A stretch of DNA of 64,000 nucleotides from Streptomyces tailanensis (lineage in GTDB: Bacteria; Actinomycetota; Actinomycetes; Streptomycetales; Streptomycetaceae): the NCBI RefSeq assembly GCF_008386495.1, contig NZ_VTHJ01000002.1, forward strand, positions 327,891 through 391,890, given 5' to 3'. The notes under the pieces are model-generated. The model saw only the letters and a program-made list of their open reading frames with translations. It made no database searches and had not been told where the DNA came from. Within the stretch, counting starts at the first letter, position 1; every line of letters starts with the position of its first letter. Of the stretch, positions 45,746-53,967 are shown piece after piece. The translations under genes and the position numbers were made by a program.

Positions 45746-45840
45746 CCCGGCGCTGGGCCGTGGGCCTGGCGGTGACGGTCCTCGTGTACGTCACCCTCCT
45801 GACGATGCCCGAGGCCAGGCCCATCCATTGCTGCGATTAG
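45742..45840 (+). CDS. Possible 32-residue membrane peptide
   Basis: A GTG at 45742 overlaps the stop of the hydrolase gene (GTGA). The peptide MTRRWAVGLAVTVLVYVTLL is one membrane helix, and the end PIHCCD carries two cysteines. Only the coupling and the hydrophobic pattern support it; it may be the by-product of the altered 3' end of the hydrolase gene. Confidence 0.35.
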   Translation: MTRRWAVGLAVTVLVYVTLLTMPEARPIHCCD

Positions 45841-45884
45841 GCCTCAGGAGGCCCGCCGTCTCGCTCCGCGGCCGCCCTTGACCC

Positions 45885-46223
45885 TCAGCCCAGCTCTTCC
45901 TCCAGCCGGCGCAGGACGTCCGGCGTCACCGGGTCGGTGATGTCAGCGAACTCCTCATGCCGCTTGAGGAACTTGGCCACGTACGGGCAGACCGGCACGA
46001 TCCGCATCCCGGATTCACGCACATCGGTGAGTGCCCACTGGACCAACTCCGCGGCCAGGCCCTGGCCGGCGAAGGCGTCGTCGATCTCCGTGTGGAAGAA
46101 GACGCGTTGTTCACCGTGGTCGCGGTAGGCCGTCAGCCCGGCGCGTCGGCCGTCGACCAGAATCTCGTAGCGATAACGGGCGTCCACCCGCTGGACGATC
46201 CGGGTGGCGGAAGACTCGTTCAT
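45885..46223 (-). CDS. GNAT-type acetyltransferase (YjdJ-like)
   Basis: 112 residues, the short GCN5-related form: YEILVDGRRAGLTAYRD, FFHTEIDDAFAGQGLAAELV (acetyl-CoA loop variant of the QGxGxxL motif) and RIVPVCPYVAKFLKRHEEFADI. Members are small predicted N-acetyltransferases of unknown substrate. It follows the pirin gene on the same strand after 30 bases and is likely in one operon with it. Confidence 0.85.
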   Translation of the reverse strand: MNESSATRIVQRVDARYRYEILVDGRRAGLTAYRDHGEQRVFFHTEIDDAFAGQGLAAELVQWALTDVRESGMRIVPVCPYVAKFLKRHEEFADITDPVTPDVLRRLEEELG

Positions 46224-46253
46224 GACATTCCTTTCGCACGGAGAGTACGGAGA

Positions 46254-47243
46254 TCAGCGGCGCGAGGGATTGCCGCGCGGCGTGATGACGGCGTTCGGCA
46301 GCGCCGGGGCGGGCAGGCGGCGGCCGGGAAAGCCCTCGACTTCGCCGAAGCGGTCGGAGCCCGCCTGCCAGTCCTCTCGGGCCCGGACGATGTCCTCGTG
46401 GCTGCGGCCGATGAAGTTCCACCACATGACGATCTCCTCCTCGAAGGGGGGACCTCCGAGCAGGATCGTGCGTGCGGGAGCGTCCGACTCGTTCACCACC
46501 GTCACGGCGTCGACACCACAGGGTACGTAGCCGAGTTCGGCCGGACGCAGCGCGGTGTCGATCAGGCGGACGTCCCCGCTGTCCACGAGGAGGCCGTGCT
46601 CGAAGGCGGTGTCCACGGCGAGGGTGACCGTCGCACGTGGTTCGAGGGTGATCTCGGCGCCGAGCAGGGGCGTGAAGGTTCGCACCGGGGAGGTGCTTCC
46701 GGCGAGCGAGCCCAGGAAGACCTTGATCTCGGCCCCGTCGACCCGCACAGGTTCGGGCACGTGGTGCTGGAAGTCCCGAGCGGTGTTCCGGTGCTCATCG
46801 GGCAACGCCACCCACAGCTGGACGCCGTGGATGACGGACGTGCGCGGAGTGGAGATCTCCGAGTGGGCGATGCCGTATCCGCCGGTCATGAGGTTCATCT
46901 CGCCGGGCCGGATGAAGGCACGGGTGCCCAGGGTGTCACGGTGTTCGATCTCCCCGCTGAACAGCCAGCTCACTGTCTGCAAGCCGGTGTGCGGATGCGG
47001 GGGCACGTCCACGCCGCCTGTCGCGGTGGCGTCAACGGGGCCGTAGTGATCGGCGAAGCACCAGGCCCCGATCAGTGTTCGGGCCCGCTGAGGCAGCGTG
47101 CGGCGCACGTGCATGGCACGGGGTCCGCCCAGGGGCACGTCCCGCGCCGGCAGCACATCGACCCGGGGTTCTTCGGCCGACCGGTCGCCGTCGACCTCGG
47201 CCCCACACTTCAGCGCCGCCGGTTCGGATTCCACATTGCTCAC
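46254..47243 (-). CDS. Pirin-family protein (bicupin)
   Basis: 329 residues from the GTG at 47243; GGGGGAGAAGG lies 9-20 bases upstream. An ATG at 47264 is in frame but lacks a ribosome binding site. The N-terminal cupin has the pirin metal site PPHPHTGLQTVSW with His and the later His of GYGIAHSEIS; the second cupin is degenerate as usual. Bacterial pirins can open flavonols (quercetinase) or act as redox-dependent cofactors. Operator TTGTCACATCAA at 47272 places it in the MarR regulon. Confidence 0.87.
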   Translation of the reverse strand: MSNVESEPAALKCGAEVDGDRSAEEPRVDVLPARDVPLGGPRAMHVRRTLPQRARTLIGAWCFADHYGPVDATATGGVDVPPHPHTGLQTVSWLFSGEIEHRDTLGTRAFIRPGEMNLMTGGYGIAHSEISTPRTSVIHGVQLWVALPDEHRNTARDFQHHVPEPVRVDGAEIKVFLGSLAGSTSPVRTFTPLLGAEITLEPRATVTLAVDTAFEHGLLVDSGDVRLIDTALRPAELGYVPCGVDAVTVVNESDAPARTILLGGPPFEEEIVMWWNFIGRSHEDIVRAREDWQAGSDRFGEVEGFPGRRLPAPALPNAVITPRGNPSRR

Positions 47244-47271
47244 CGAGACCACCTTCTCCCCCATACTCTAG

Positions 47272-47283
47272 TTGTCACATCAA
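47272..47283. promoter_or_regulatory. Shared-dyad operator upstream of pirin
   Basis: TTGTCACATCAA, extended as AGTTGTCACATCAACT with 7-base arms apart from one mismatch pair. It is 29 bases before the pirin GTG and would block transcription initiation. Confidence 0.65.
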
Positions 47284-47523
47284 CTATCATGCCATGAAGA
47301 GCGGACCGATTGCTATGCACGCACATGACGTACGGTCGCAGGCGGCCCCGAAGGAGGAGCGAAGTGAGAAGCGTGCCCCTTCGCATGGTGAGGGAAGGCG
47401 TCGTGGGGGTCGTGGTCGTGGTTGGCCCGGCCCTGCGTGCGGCCTCGTCCCGCTGCCGGGGAGGAAACGGCGGTACGGCGTGACGGGCGTCCCTCAGTGG
47501 TTCACAGCCTGTCTCCTGACAGG
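47284..47523. other. Intergenic stretch with one possible small ORF
   Basis: Between pirin and the second isochorismatase-like gene there are about 300 bases. The only candidate gene is GTG 47364 to TGA 47483, 39 residues (VREGVVGVVVVVGPALRAAS in the middle), with an excellent AAGGAGG six bases upstream and an operator 80 bases before. No homology recognised; it could be the truncated start of a lost membrane protein. Confidence 0.4.
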
Positions 47524-47557
47524 GCCGGGCGGCACCCTGGCACCGGTGCCGCCCGGC
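47524..47557 (-). terminator. Terminator of the second isochorismatase-like gene
   Basis: GCCGGGCGGCACC (47524-47536) and GGTGCCGCCCGGC (47545-47557) make a perfect 13-bp stem with an 8-base loop, 16 bases beyond the stop codon of the minus-strand gene. Confidence 0.75.
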
Positions 47558-47572
47558 ACCGGTGGTCCGCCG

Positions 47573-48211
47573 TCACGCTCCGGTCGTGTCGGGGACAGGG
47601 GTGTTGAGGAGCTGCTGCTCCCAGAGGGTCACCACCCCGGTGGCACCGCCGTGCGCCAGGGCCGCCAGCTGGTCCTCGGGAGAGATGAGGTTCGTCCGGG
47701 CCCAGTCGCGCTGCCACCCGGCCGTGGCAACCATCCACGTGATCGGGATGACCCCGGCCTGCACCATGCGCCGTACGGCCATGTCGTGGGCCTCGGCCGA
47801 CGTGCCTCCGGAGGCATCGGTGACGGCGTAGACCTGGAAGCCCTCCGCAGCCGCGTGGAGGGCGGGCATGGCCACGCAGATCTCCGTCCACAGACCGGCG
47901 ATGACCAGCTTCTTGCGCCCCGTGGCCTTCACGGCGTCCACCACACGCTGGTCCTCCCAGGTGTTGATGAACGTCCTGTTGATCGGCTTCTGGTCCGGGA
48001 AGACGTCCTGGAGCGGCTGGATCAGATTGCCGCCGCGCTCCTCCACGACCGTGGTCAGGATCGTCGGGACGCCGTAGCCCTTGGCGGCCTTGGCCAGGCC
48101 GACGACGTTGTTGACGATCATCGTGGGCTCGTGGCTGTTCAGGTTGGCGAACTGGTACGGCTGGTGGTCGATCAGCACCAGAACGCTCTCCTCGGGGGTC
48201 AGCAGGGCCAA
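47573..48211 (-). CDS. Isochorismatase-family hydrolase, start region disrupted
   Basis: 212 residues from a TTG at 48211. Catalytic Asp in LVLIDHQPYQ, DQKPINRTFINTW, nucleophile Cys in GLWTEICVAMPALHAA; full-length C-terminus (ITWMVATAGWQRDWART). The natural start seems to be ATG 48236, which has GGAG six bases ahead and encodes MSTSPKTGL like its paralogue (MSTPSKSGI), but that frame is one base out of register, so a single extra base lies between 48212 and 48236. If real, expression depends on the weak TTG. Confidence 0.8.
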   Translation of the reverse strand: MALLTPEESVLVLIDHQPYQFANLNSHEPTMIVNNVVGLAKAAKGYGVPTILTTVVEERGGNLIQPLQDVFPDQKPINRTFINTWEDQRVVDAVKATGRKKLVIAGLWTEICVAMPALHAAAEGFQVYAVTDASGGTSAEAHDMAVRRMVQAGVIPITWMVATAGWQRDWARTNLISPEDQLAALAHGGATGVVTLWEQQLLNTPVPDTTGA

Positions 48212-48303
48212 GACCGGTCTTCGGTGACGTGCTCATGGGGTCTCCGTAAGTTGTTAGGCGGCCCGCGAGGGCCGGATGTGGCTATGGGCAAGCGGGCGTG
48301 TGG

Positions 48304-48315
48304 TTGACGCGTCAC
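48304..48315. promoter_or_regulatory. Shared-dyad operator upstream of second isochorismatase-like gene
   Basis: TTGACGCGTCAC (core TTGACGCGTCA, one half a perfect match to the consensus) lies 68 bases before the ATG at 48236, exactly at the junction with the siderophore permease remnant. Confidence 0.55.
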
Positions 48316-48317
48316 CT

Positions 48318-48845
48318 TGGAGGACGGCACCGAGCGCCGCGCCGCCGGAGACGCCGAGGACGCCGGGTTCCGCGAGCGCATTGCGGGTCACGGCCTGGAC
48401 GATCGTTCCGGCGAGGGCGAGTGCCGCGCCGGCGAGGAGCGCCGCGAGGACCCGGGGCACCCTTGTGTCGAGGACGAACGAGACGGTCTGGCCCGCCCTG
48501 CCCTGCGCCCAGTTCATGACGTCGCCCAGCAGCAGCTTGCTGTCGCCCAGCAGTACGGCGGCGATCGTCACGCCGACGAGCACCGCCGCGAGTACGGCCG
48601 TGGTCGTGAGGAAGACGGCCCGGCTCCTGATGCGCAGCCGGTCGGGTGCGGTGGCTCCGGCCGCGTCCTTCAGCCGGGTGGCCATCACGATCAGGAAGAC
48701 GGCGCCGACGAGGCTGGTGACAACGCCCGTCGGCACGGCGACCGCCAGATCCGACGGCACGACCGCGCGCAGCAGTACGTCCGAGCCGAGGACCAGGACC
48801 ACCGGTCAGGCCGACGACCGGGAGGCTCGCCCGTGACCGGGTGAA
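48318..48845 (-). pseudogene. Remnant of a fused FecCD-type siderophore permease
   Basis: On the minus strand the end of one FecCD module (SDVLLRAVVPSDLAVAVPTG, VVTSLVGAVFLIVMATRL) is followed by the start of a second (RAVFLTTTAVLAAVLVG, DTRVPRVLAALLAGAALALA, AEPGVLGVSGGAALGAVL). The second module stops after about 110 residues at the operator near 48315, and the first is missing its N-terminal part, joined to an ATPase fragment with a frameshift near 48805. Not functional. Confidence 0.75.
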
Positions 48846-49297
48846 GCCGCAGGCGAGTTCGGCGACGCCGGTCATGGCGAGCGCGCGGGCCACCGCGGCC
48901 CGGCCGTCCGGGGCGGTCCTGCCCCAGCGGCCCCGGTGCGGGTAACGGCCGAACTCGACGACGTCCCGTACGGTCAGCCCGCTGGGCGTGGGGCGCCCCG
49001 CCCCTGCGTCAGCAGGGCGACGCGGCGGAAGAATTCACGCGGGGTCAGCGCCAGGCCGTCGGTGTCGTCGATGACGAGCGTGGCGGTCCTGGGCCGCTGC
49101 AACCGCGCGATCGTCCGCAGCAGTGTCGACCTCCCACTGCCGTTCGGACCCACCAGCACGGTCACTTCGCCCGGCCGCAGCGTCACCGACGCGTCATGCA
49201 CGACGTCGACGCCCTCGTAGGCCACGGTGACTCCCGTGGCCGACAGTTCATGACCGCGGGGCTTCACCGCCGTGGAGGTCTCTTCACCCGCCCACAC
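48846..49297 (-). pseudogene. Remnant of a FecE-type siderophore ABC ATPase
   Basis: From about 49297 the minus strand encodes SATGVTVAYEGVDVVHDASV, Walker A GPNGSGRSTLLRTIARL and FFRRVALLTQGRGAP, then the frame shifts (near 48995) and continues as SGLTVRDVVEFGRYPHRGRW. Homology ends at about 48860; the signature motif, Walker B and H-loop are gone. Gene order ATPase then permease on the minus strand, under the iron box at 49305. Confidence 0.78.
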
Positions 49298-49304
49298 GTG
49301 ACGC

Positions 49305-49321
49305 AGGTTAGCCTAACCTAA
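49305..49321 (-). promoter_or_regulatory. Iron box (DmdR/IdeR operator)
   Basis: Read on the minus strand the site is TTAGGTTAGGCTAACCT, 17 of 19 positions of the actinobacterial iron-box consensus TTAGGTTAGGCTAACCTAA. It lies just before the siderophore ATPase remnant, so this system was iron-repressed before it decayed. Confidence 0.8.
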
Positions 49322-49389
49322 GCAGGAACTGTGAAATGGTCGGAACCGACGGGCACAAGGGGAAGATCGGCCAAAGCCGAGGCCTTCCG

Positions 49390-49713
49390 CTAGGCGACGC
49401 CAACACGCTGGACCTGAACCCCGTTGACGCCGTCAACTCCGCTTCGCCCCGTCAAGCGGAACGTTTCATCCAGCCGATCCAGCCGATCCGTGCGCAGGGC
49501 GAGGATGCCCACGCGCAGGGCTATGGCGACGAGATGCGTGCGGTTCTTCGCGCACAACTTCTCCCGGATGCTGCGCATATGGGAGGCGACGGTACGGGGC
49601 GAGATGGACAGCCGATGGGACATGTCCGCGTCCGACATGCCGTGGGCTGCCAGAAGAAGGATCTCCAGTTCCCGGTCGCTGAGTCGGCCACAACTGTCCA
49701 ATGCTGCTGCCAT
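49390..49713 (-). CDS. Short LuxR-type helix-turn-helix protein
   Basis: 107 residues from ATG 49713 (GGCAGGAA ahead). Nearly the whole protein is a LuxR/FixJ DNA-binding domain: LSDRELEILLLAAHGMSDAD, MSHRLSISPRTVASHMRSIR, EKLCAKNRTHLVAIAL. No receiver or ligand domain, and the C-terminal 30 residues are without features. Might be an orphan regulator in the manner of small LuxR proteins, or a truncated one. Divergent from the response regulator with 220 bases between. Confidence 0.7.
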   Translation of the reverse strand: MAAALDSCGRLSDRELEILLLAAHGMSDADMSHRLSISPRTVASHMRSIREKLCAKNRTHLVAIALRVGILALRTDRLDRLDETFRLTGRSGVDGVNGVQVQRVGVA

Positions 49714-49935
49714 GGTTCCTGCCTTGTTCGAAAGGGGGTCGAGGACCCGCGACGTCGTTCGCCTGGTGCGCTGTGACTCTGCCGTGACACCCGGGCCCCC
49801 GGCATCGACCATTCGACCGATACCTGGCCGTGACCATCGGCCGACCGGCCTCGGCCCTTCCGCCCGACTAGGACCGACCATCCAGAACGCGCCAACTGCC
49901 GTACCGGCCGCGTGATCCATGACATGCTCGGCCCC

Positions 49936-50613
49936 GTGAGCAGCACCCCCACACGCGTGATGATCGCCGACGATCAGGATCTGATCCGGGCTGGTTTCCG
50001 TCTCATCCTCGACGCCCAGGACGGCATCGAGGTGGTCGGAGAGGCCGCCGACGGGCTGTCGTGCGTGGAGTTGGCGCGCGCGTTGCGGCCGGATGTGTGC
50101 CTGGTGGACGTCCGTATGCCGAAGCTGGACGGGCTGGAGGTGACCCGGCTGCTGGCCGGGCCGGGGGCGACGCATCCGACGCAGGTCGTGGTGGTCACCA
50201 GCTTCGACCAGGACGACTACCTGAACGTGGCGCTGCGCAACGGGGCTTGCGGTTTCCTGCTGAAGGACGCCACGCCCGCGTTGCTGATCGAGGCGGTGCG
50301 GGCGGCGGCGCGCGGTGACGCGCTGGTCTCGCCCGCGGTGACGGTCCGGCTGCTGAAGCAGCTGGAGGAACGGGTGTCGGCCCCGGCGAACGGCACAGTT
50401 GTGGCCGAAGCGTCGCTCAGCGCCCGGGAGTTGGAGGTCGCCCGGCTGGTCGCGGTGGGCCGTACCAACCAGGAGATCAGCGACGAGCTGTGTCTCTCCC
50501 TGTCGACCGTGAAGACGCATCTGGGCCACATCCACCACAAGCTCGGCGTCCGCAACCGCGTCGAGGTGGCCGCGTGGGCCTGGGCCAACGGGACCGTCCG
50601 GACAGGACCCTGA
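49936..50613 (+). CDS. NarL/FixJ-family response regulator
   Basis: 225 residues from the GTG at 49936; GTG 49912 and ATG 49924 are alternatives and no start has a clear ribosome binding site. Receiver: RVMIADDQDLIRAGF, phosphorylation Asp in CLVDVRMPKLDG, VVVTSFDQDDY and Lys in GFLLKDATP. LuxR-type output: LSARELEVARLVAVGRTNQE and LCLSLSTVKTHLGHIHHKLG. The cognate kinase follows 98 bases downstream but is frameshifted. Confidence 0.9.
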   Translation: MSSTPTRVMIADDQDLIRAGFRLILDAQDGIEVVGEAADGLSCVELARALRPDVCLVDVRMPKLDGLEVTRLLAGPGATHPTQVVVVTSFDQDDYLNVALRNGACGFLLKDATPALLIEAVRAAARGDALVSPAVTVRLLKQLEERVSAPANGTVVAEASLSARELEVARLVAVGRTNQEISDELCLSLSTVKTHLGHIHHKLGVRNRVEVAAWAWANGTVRTGP

Positions 50614-50711
50614 CGGTGGTTCTGTGAAGCCCTTGTGACGATCTGTGTCTCTCCCCACAGATCCATCCACCGCCTGCCAGGAAGGCATGCACATGCCTAG
50701 CCTCCGGTTGT

Positions 50712-52054
50712 ATGACAACTTCGTCACTCGCGGCCCTCTCGGCGCAGGCGACCCAACCGCACGTCGGTTCCCCCCGGTTACCCACACGGCGGCTGTACCA
50801 CCGTGCCCTGTACCCGGCTCTGGGCGTGCTGTGGCTGCTCGACCTGGCGATCATCGGGTCGCAGCAGCGCGGCCCCGTCGACTGGCTGCCGCTCGTGACC
50901 GGCCCCATGGCGCTGGCGCTGGTGCTCGTGCCGGAACCGCGGCTGACCACCGAGTGGCGAGCGGGGATCTGCGCGGGGATCTCGACGACGGTGACGCTGG
51001 CCACCTGCCTGATGGGGTGGGCCCTGCCCGACTGGGGGCTGCTGGAGACGGCGTGCATGCTGGTCCTGCTCGCCCGCACCTGCCGTAACGTCACCCGGCC
51101 CGGTGTCGTCCTCGCGCTGGCCGCCGCGATGGGGGCCAGCATCATCGACGAGCCGCTGCGCACCGGCGGCACCGGAATCACGCTGACCTATCCCTTTCTG
51201 CTGACGTTCGCCGTCGGCGGGACGGTCGGCGCGGGCTGCTATCTGCGCACCCTGGACGCCCGGCGGAAGCGTACGATCGCCGCCGTACGGCTCGCCGAGC
51301 GGATGCAACTGCCCGGGAACTGCACGACTTCGTCGCCCACCATGTGACGGGCATCATCGCGCAGGCACACGCCGCCGGAGTGATCCATGAGAGCGCGCCC
51401 CACCAGGTCGGCCCGATCCTGGGCAACATCGCCGAAGCCGGGCAGCGGACCATGGACTCCATGCGCCGGCTGATCCGCGTGCTGCGCGAGGAAGGCGGAC
51501 AGACCACGCTGGAGCGCCCCGAGGAACCGTACGCCGAACTCACCAAACTGGTCTCCGCGTTCAGCGGCCAGGGCGACGGATCGACCGCCCAACTGGAGAT
51601 CACCGGCGCCGCCCGGAAGAGCGGTCTGCTGCCCGAGGTGGGCTCCGCGGTCCACCGCGTGGTGCAGGAGGCACTGACCAACGTACGGCGCCACGCGCTC
51701 GGCGCTCAGGCGACGGTGCGCGTCCACTGCACCCGCGACGACCTGCTCCGGGTCGACGTGTACAACACCGGCCCCGAGCGTCGGGGGTTCCACCCCACGG
51801 GAGGCCAAGGCGGCTACGGTCTGATCGGTCTGCGCGAGCGGGTGGAGGCGGTTGGCGGTTCCTTGACTGCGGGCCCCGCCGACGACGGCGGCTGGTGGCT
51901 CATCGCCCATTTCCCGGTGCTCATGGAGTCCGCCCTCGATGGCGCCGAACGGTCCGCCGGCCTGGTTGCGCCGCCCCACGCGAAATCCGGACGGCATGCC
52001 AAGCGGAATGCCCCTACGAAGCCCGAGCCGGACATGAGCTGGGACGCGCTTTAG
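50712..52054 (+). pseudogene. NarL-type sensor histidine kinase, frameshifted at the H-box
   Basis: The first frame (50712 to about 51310) gives a sensor part with five to six membrane helices and the coiled run-in RTIAAVRLAERMQL. There one base appears to be missing: the next frame continues ARELHDFVAHHVTGIIAQAH, whose His is the phosphorylation site, and goes on through VHRVVQEALTNVRRHALGAQ, GGYGLIGLRERVEAVGGSL to 52054. A single G insertion near 51310 would restore a normal HisKA_3/HATPase kinase of about 447 residues. Confidence 0.85.
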
Positions 52055-52178
52055 GTGATCCGGGGGCGCGAGATTAGGCAATTCTGCGAATCGCGCCGGG
52101 CGGGCCCACCCTCTAAAGTTGAAGACTCAAAGGCGCCGGGACGGCCTTCTCACGTCCTGCAGAGTGGTGAAAGGGCCC

Positions 52179-52205
52179 GGACCGGGCCTTGTGAGGGCCC
52201 GGTCC
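52179..52205 (+). terminator. Stem-loop after the kinase gene
   Basis: GGACCGGGCC (52179-52188) pairs with GGCCCGGTCC (52196-52205), loop 7 bases, followed by ATCACTTTT. It separates the two-component genes from the RiPP-associated flavoenzyme. Confidence 0.7.
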
Positions 52206-52275
52206 ATCACTTTTCCGTCCACCACGTCGCAAAACCGGCGGACCGGCGCCATCGTCGAGGAGACGCGGGAGACGT

Positions 52276-53706
52276 ATGAGTACGGCCGTCGTGGTGGGCA
52301 GCGGCCCGAACGGTCTCGCCGCCGCCGTGTACCTCGCCCGGGAGGGCGTCGAGGTCACCCTCCTCGAGGCCGCCGACTCCATCGGCGGCGGCACACGCAC
52401 CAGCGAACTGACCCCGGGCCTCCTGCACGACCACTGCTCCGCCACCCACCCCATGGCTGTCGGCTCGCCCTTCCTGCAGAGCCTCGACCTCGGCCGACAC
52501 GGCCTCACCTGGTGTCTGCCGGACATCGACTGCGTGCACCCGCTGGACTCCGGCGAGGCCGGGGTCCTGCACCGGTCGGTGGAGGAGACGGCCGACGGCC
52601 TCGGCGGTGTGGACGGACGCCGGTGGCGGCGGGTGTTCGGGCCGCTCACGAACGGCTACGACGCGCTGGCCGAGGACATCATGCGGCCGCTCACGCATGT
52701 GCCGCGCCATCCGCTGCGCCTGGCGGCCTTCGGGCCGCAGGCCCTGCTGCCCACTGCCGCGGTGGCCCGGCTGTGGCGGTCGCGGACCGCCCGCGCGCTC
52801 TTCGCCGGCGTGGCCGCACACGCCTTCCGCCCGTTCCACCGGCCGGCCAGCGCCGCGGTCGGCCTGACGATCATCGCCGCAGGTCACCGGCACGGCTGGC
52901 CGGTGGCCGCAGGCGGTTCCCGGGCGATCAGCGACGCGCTCGCGGCGCAGCTCATGGAGTTCGGCGGCCGGATCGAGACCGGTGTGTGGGTGCGCTCCCC
53001 GGCCGATCTGCCCCCGGCCGACGTGGTCCTCTTCGACCTCGCCCCCCGCGCGGTCGCCGACATCCTGGGCGACCGGCTGCCGGGGCGGGTCGCGCGGGCC
53101 TACCGCCGTTTCCGGCACGGGCCCGGAGCCTTCAAGGCCGACTTCGCGGTCGAGGGCGGCGTCCCGTGGACCAGCGAGGCGGCCCGCCGGGCCGGCACCG
53201 TCCATCTCGGCGGGACGTTCGAGGAGGTCGCCGACACCGAGCGGATGATCCACGCCGGGCACATGCCGGAGCGGCCCTTCGTCCTCGTCGGCCAGCAGTA
53301 CCTGGCCGATCCGAGGCGCTCGAGCGGCGACGTCCACCCGGTCTGGACCTACGCACACGTTCCGCACGGCTATGACGGTGACGCGACCGAGGTGATCATC
53401 GGGCAGATCGAGCGGTTCGCCCCGGGGTTCCGTGAGCGCGTCCTCGACATGGCCGTCCGCCCGCCGGCCGCCTTCGAGGACTACAACCCGAACTACGTCG
53501 GCGGGGACATCGTCACCGGGGCGAACACTCCCCTCCAGCTGGCGATGCGTCCCCGCGTGGCCCTCGACCCGTACCGCACGGGAGTCCCCGGGATGTACAT
53601 CTGTTCCGCGGCATCGCCACCGGGCGCCGGTGCCCATGGCATGTGCGGCGCGAACGCCGCCGCGTCGGCCCTGCGTCATCTCGGGCGGCGGCGCGCGAGG
53701 AAGTGA
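52276..53706 (+). CDS. Phytoene-dehydrogenase-like FAD oxidoreductase of the RiPP cluster
   Basis: 476 residues with dinucleotide loop VVVGSGPNGLAAAVYLAREG, LEAADSIGGGTRT and the closing GMYICSAASPPGAGAHGMCG, the CrtI/NDPase-like flavoprotein layout. GGAGAC precedes the ATG. No carotenoid genes are nearby. Instead it is placed upstream of the linaridin-like precursor; flavoenzymes of this type (called LinE) have been described in legonaridin-type linaridin clusters, as I recall. A strong terminator separates it from the precursor gene, so it has its own transcript. Substrate unknown; peptide oxidation is a hypothesis. Confidence 0.8.
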   Translation: MSTAVVVGSGPNGLAAAVYLAREGVEVTLLEAADSIGGGTRTSELTPGLLHDHCSATHPMAVGSPFLQSLDLGRHGLTWCLPDIDCVHPLDSGEAGVLHRSVEETADGLGGVDGRRWRRVFGPLTNGYDALAEDIMRPLTHVPRHPLRLAAFGPQALLPTAAVARLWRSRTARALFAGVAAHAFRPFHRPASAAVGLTIIAAGHRHGWPVAAGGSRAISDALAAQLMEFGGRIETGVWVRSPADLPPADVVLFDLAPRAVADILGDRLPGRVARAYRRFRHGPGAFKADFAVEGGVPWTSEAARRAGTVHLGGTFEEVADTERMIHAGHMPERPFVLVGQQYLADPRRSSGDVHPVWTYAHVPHGYDGDATEVIIGQIERFAPGFRERVLDMAVRPPAAFEDYNPNYVGGDIVTGANTPLQLAMRPRVALDPYRTGVPGMYICSAASPPGAGAHGMCGANAAASALRHLGRRRARK

Positions 53707-53740
53707 ACCGGGAAGCCGCGGCGGCCCGCACCAGTCCCGG

Positions 53741-53773
53741 AAAAGGCCTGGACCGATTCGGTCCAGGCCTTTT
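53741..53773 (+). terminator. Strong terminator between flavoenzyme and precursor genes
   Basis: AAAAGGCCTGGACCG (53741-53755) and CGGTCCAGGCCTTTT (53759-53773) pair perfectly over 15 bp with a 3-base loop, flanked by A and T runs, so it can work in both directions. Confidence 0.9.
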
Positions 53774-53854
53774 CTGTGTCGCCGTATACACGGCGGCCGG
53801 CCGTCCGGATTCCGTTTCCCGCAGGATTTCGGTGCCGACGGGAAGGGCGGCCTC

Positions 53855-53905
53855 AACAATAGGCATTTTTATCGATGCGGAGGCGGTTGGACAGACCCTA
53901 TTGTT
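53855..53905. promoter_or_regulatory. Inverted repeat in the precursor promoter region
   Basis: AACAATAGG (53855-53863) and CCTATTGTT (53897-53905) are perfect 9-base inverted copies with 33 bases between, in an AT-rich stretch 63-113 bases before the precursor start. No regulator gene lies in the cluster, so the binding protein, if any, is unknown. Confidence 0.5.
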
Positions 53906-53967
53906 ATCTCCAGAAGGGCACAGGAAGAAAGAATTTCCGAAGTCCCGAAAGTGAGAGGAAGAAAAAA

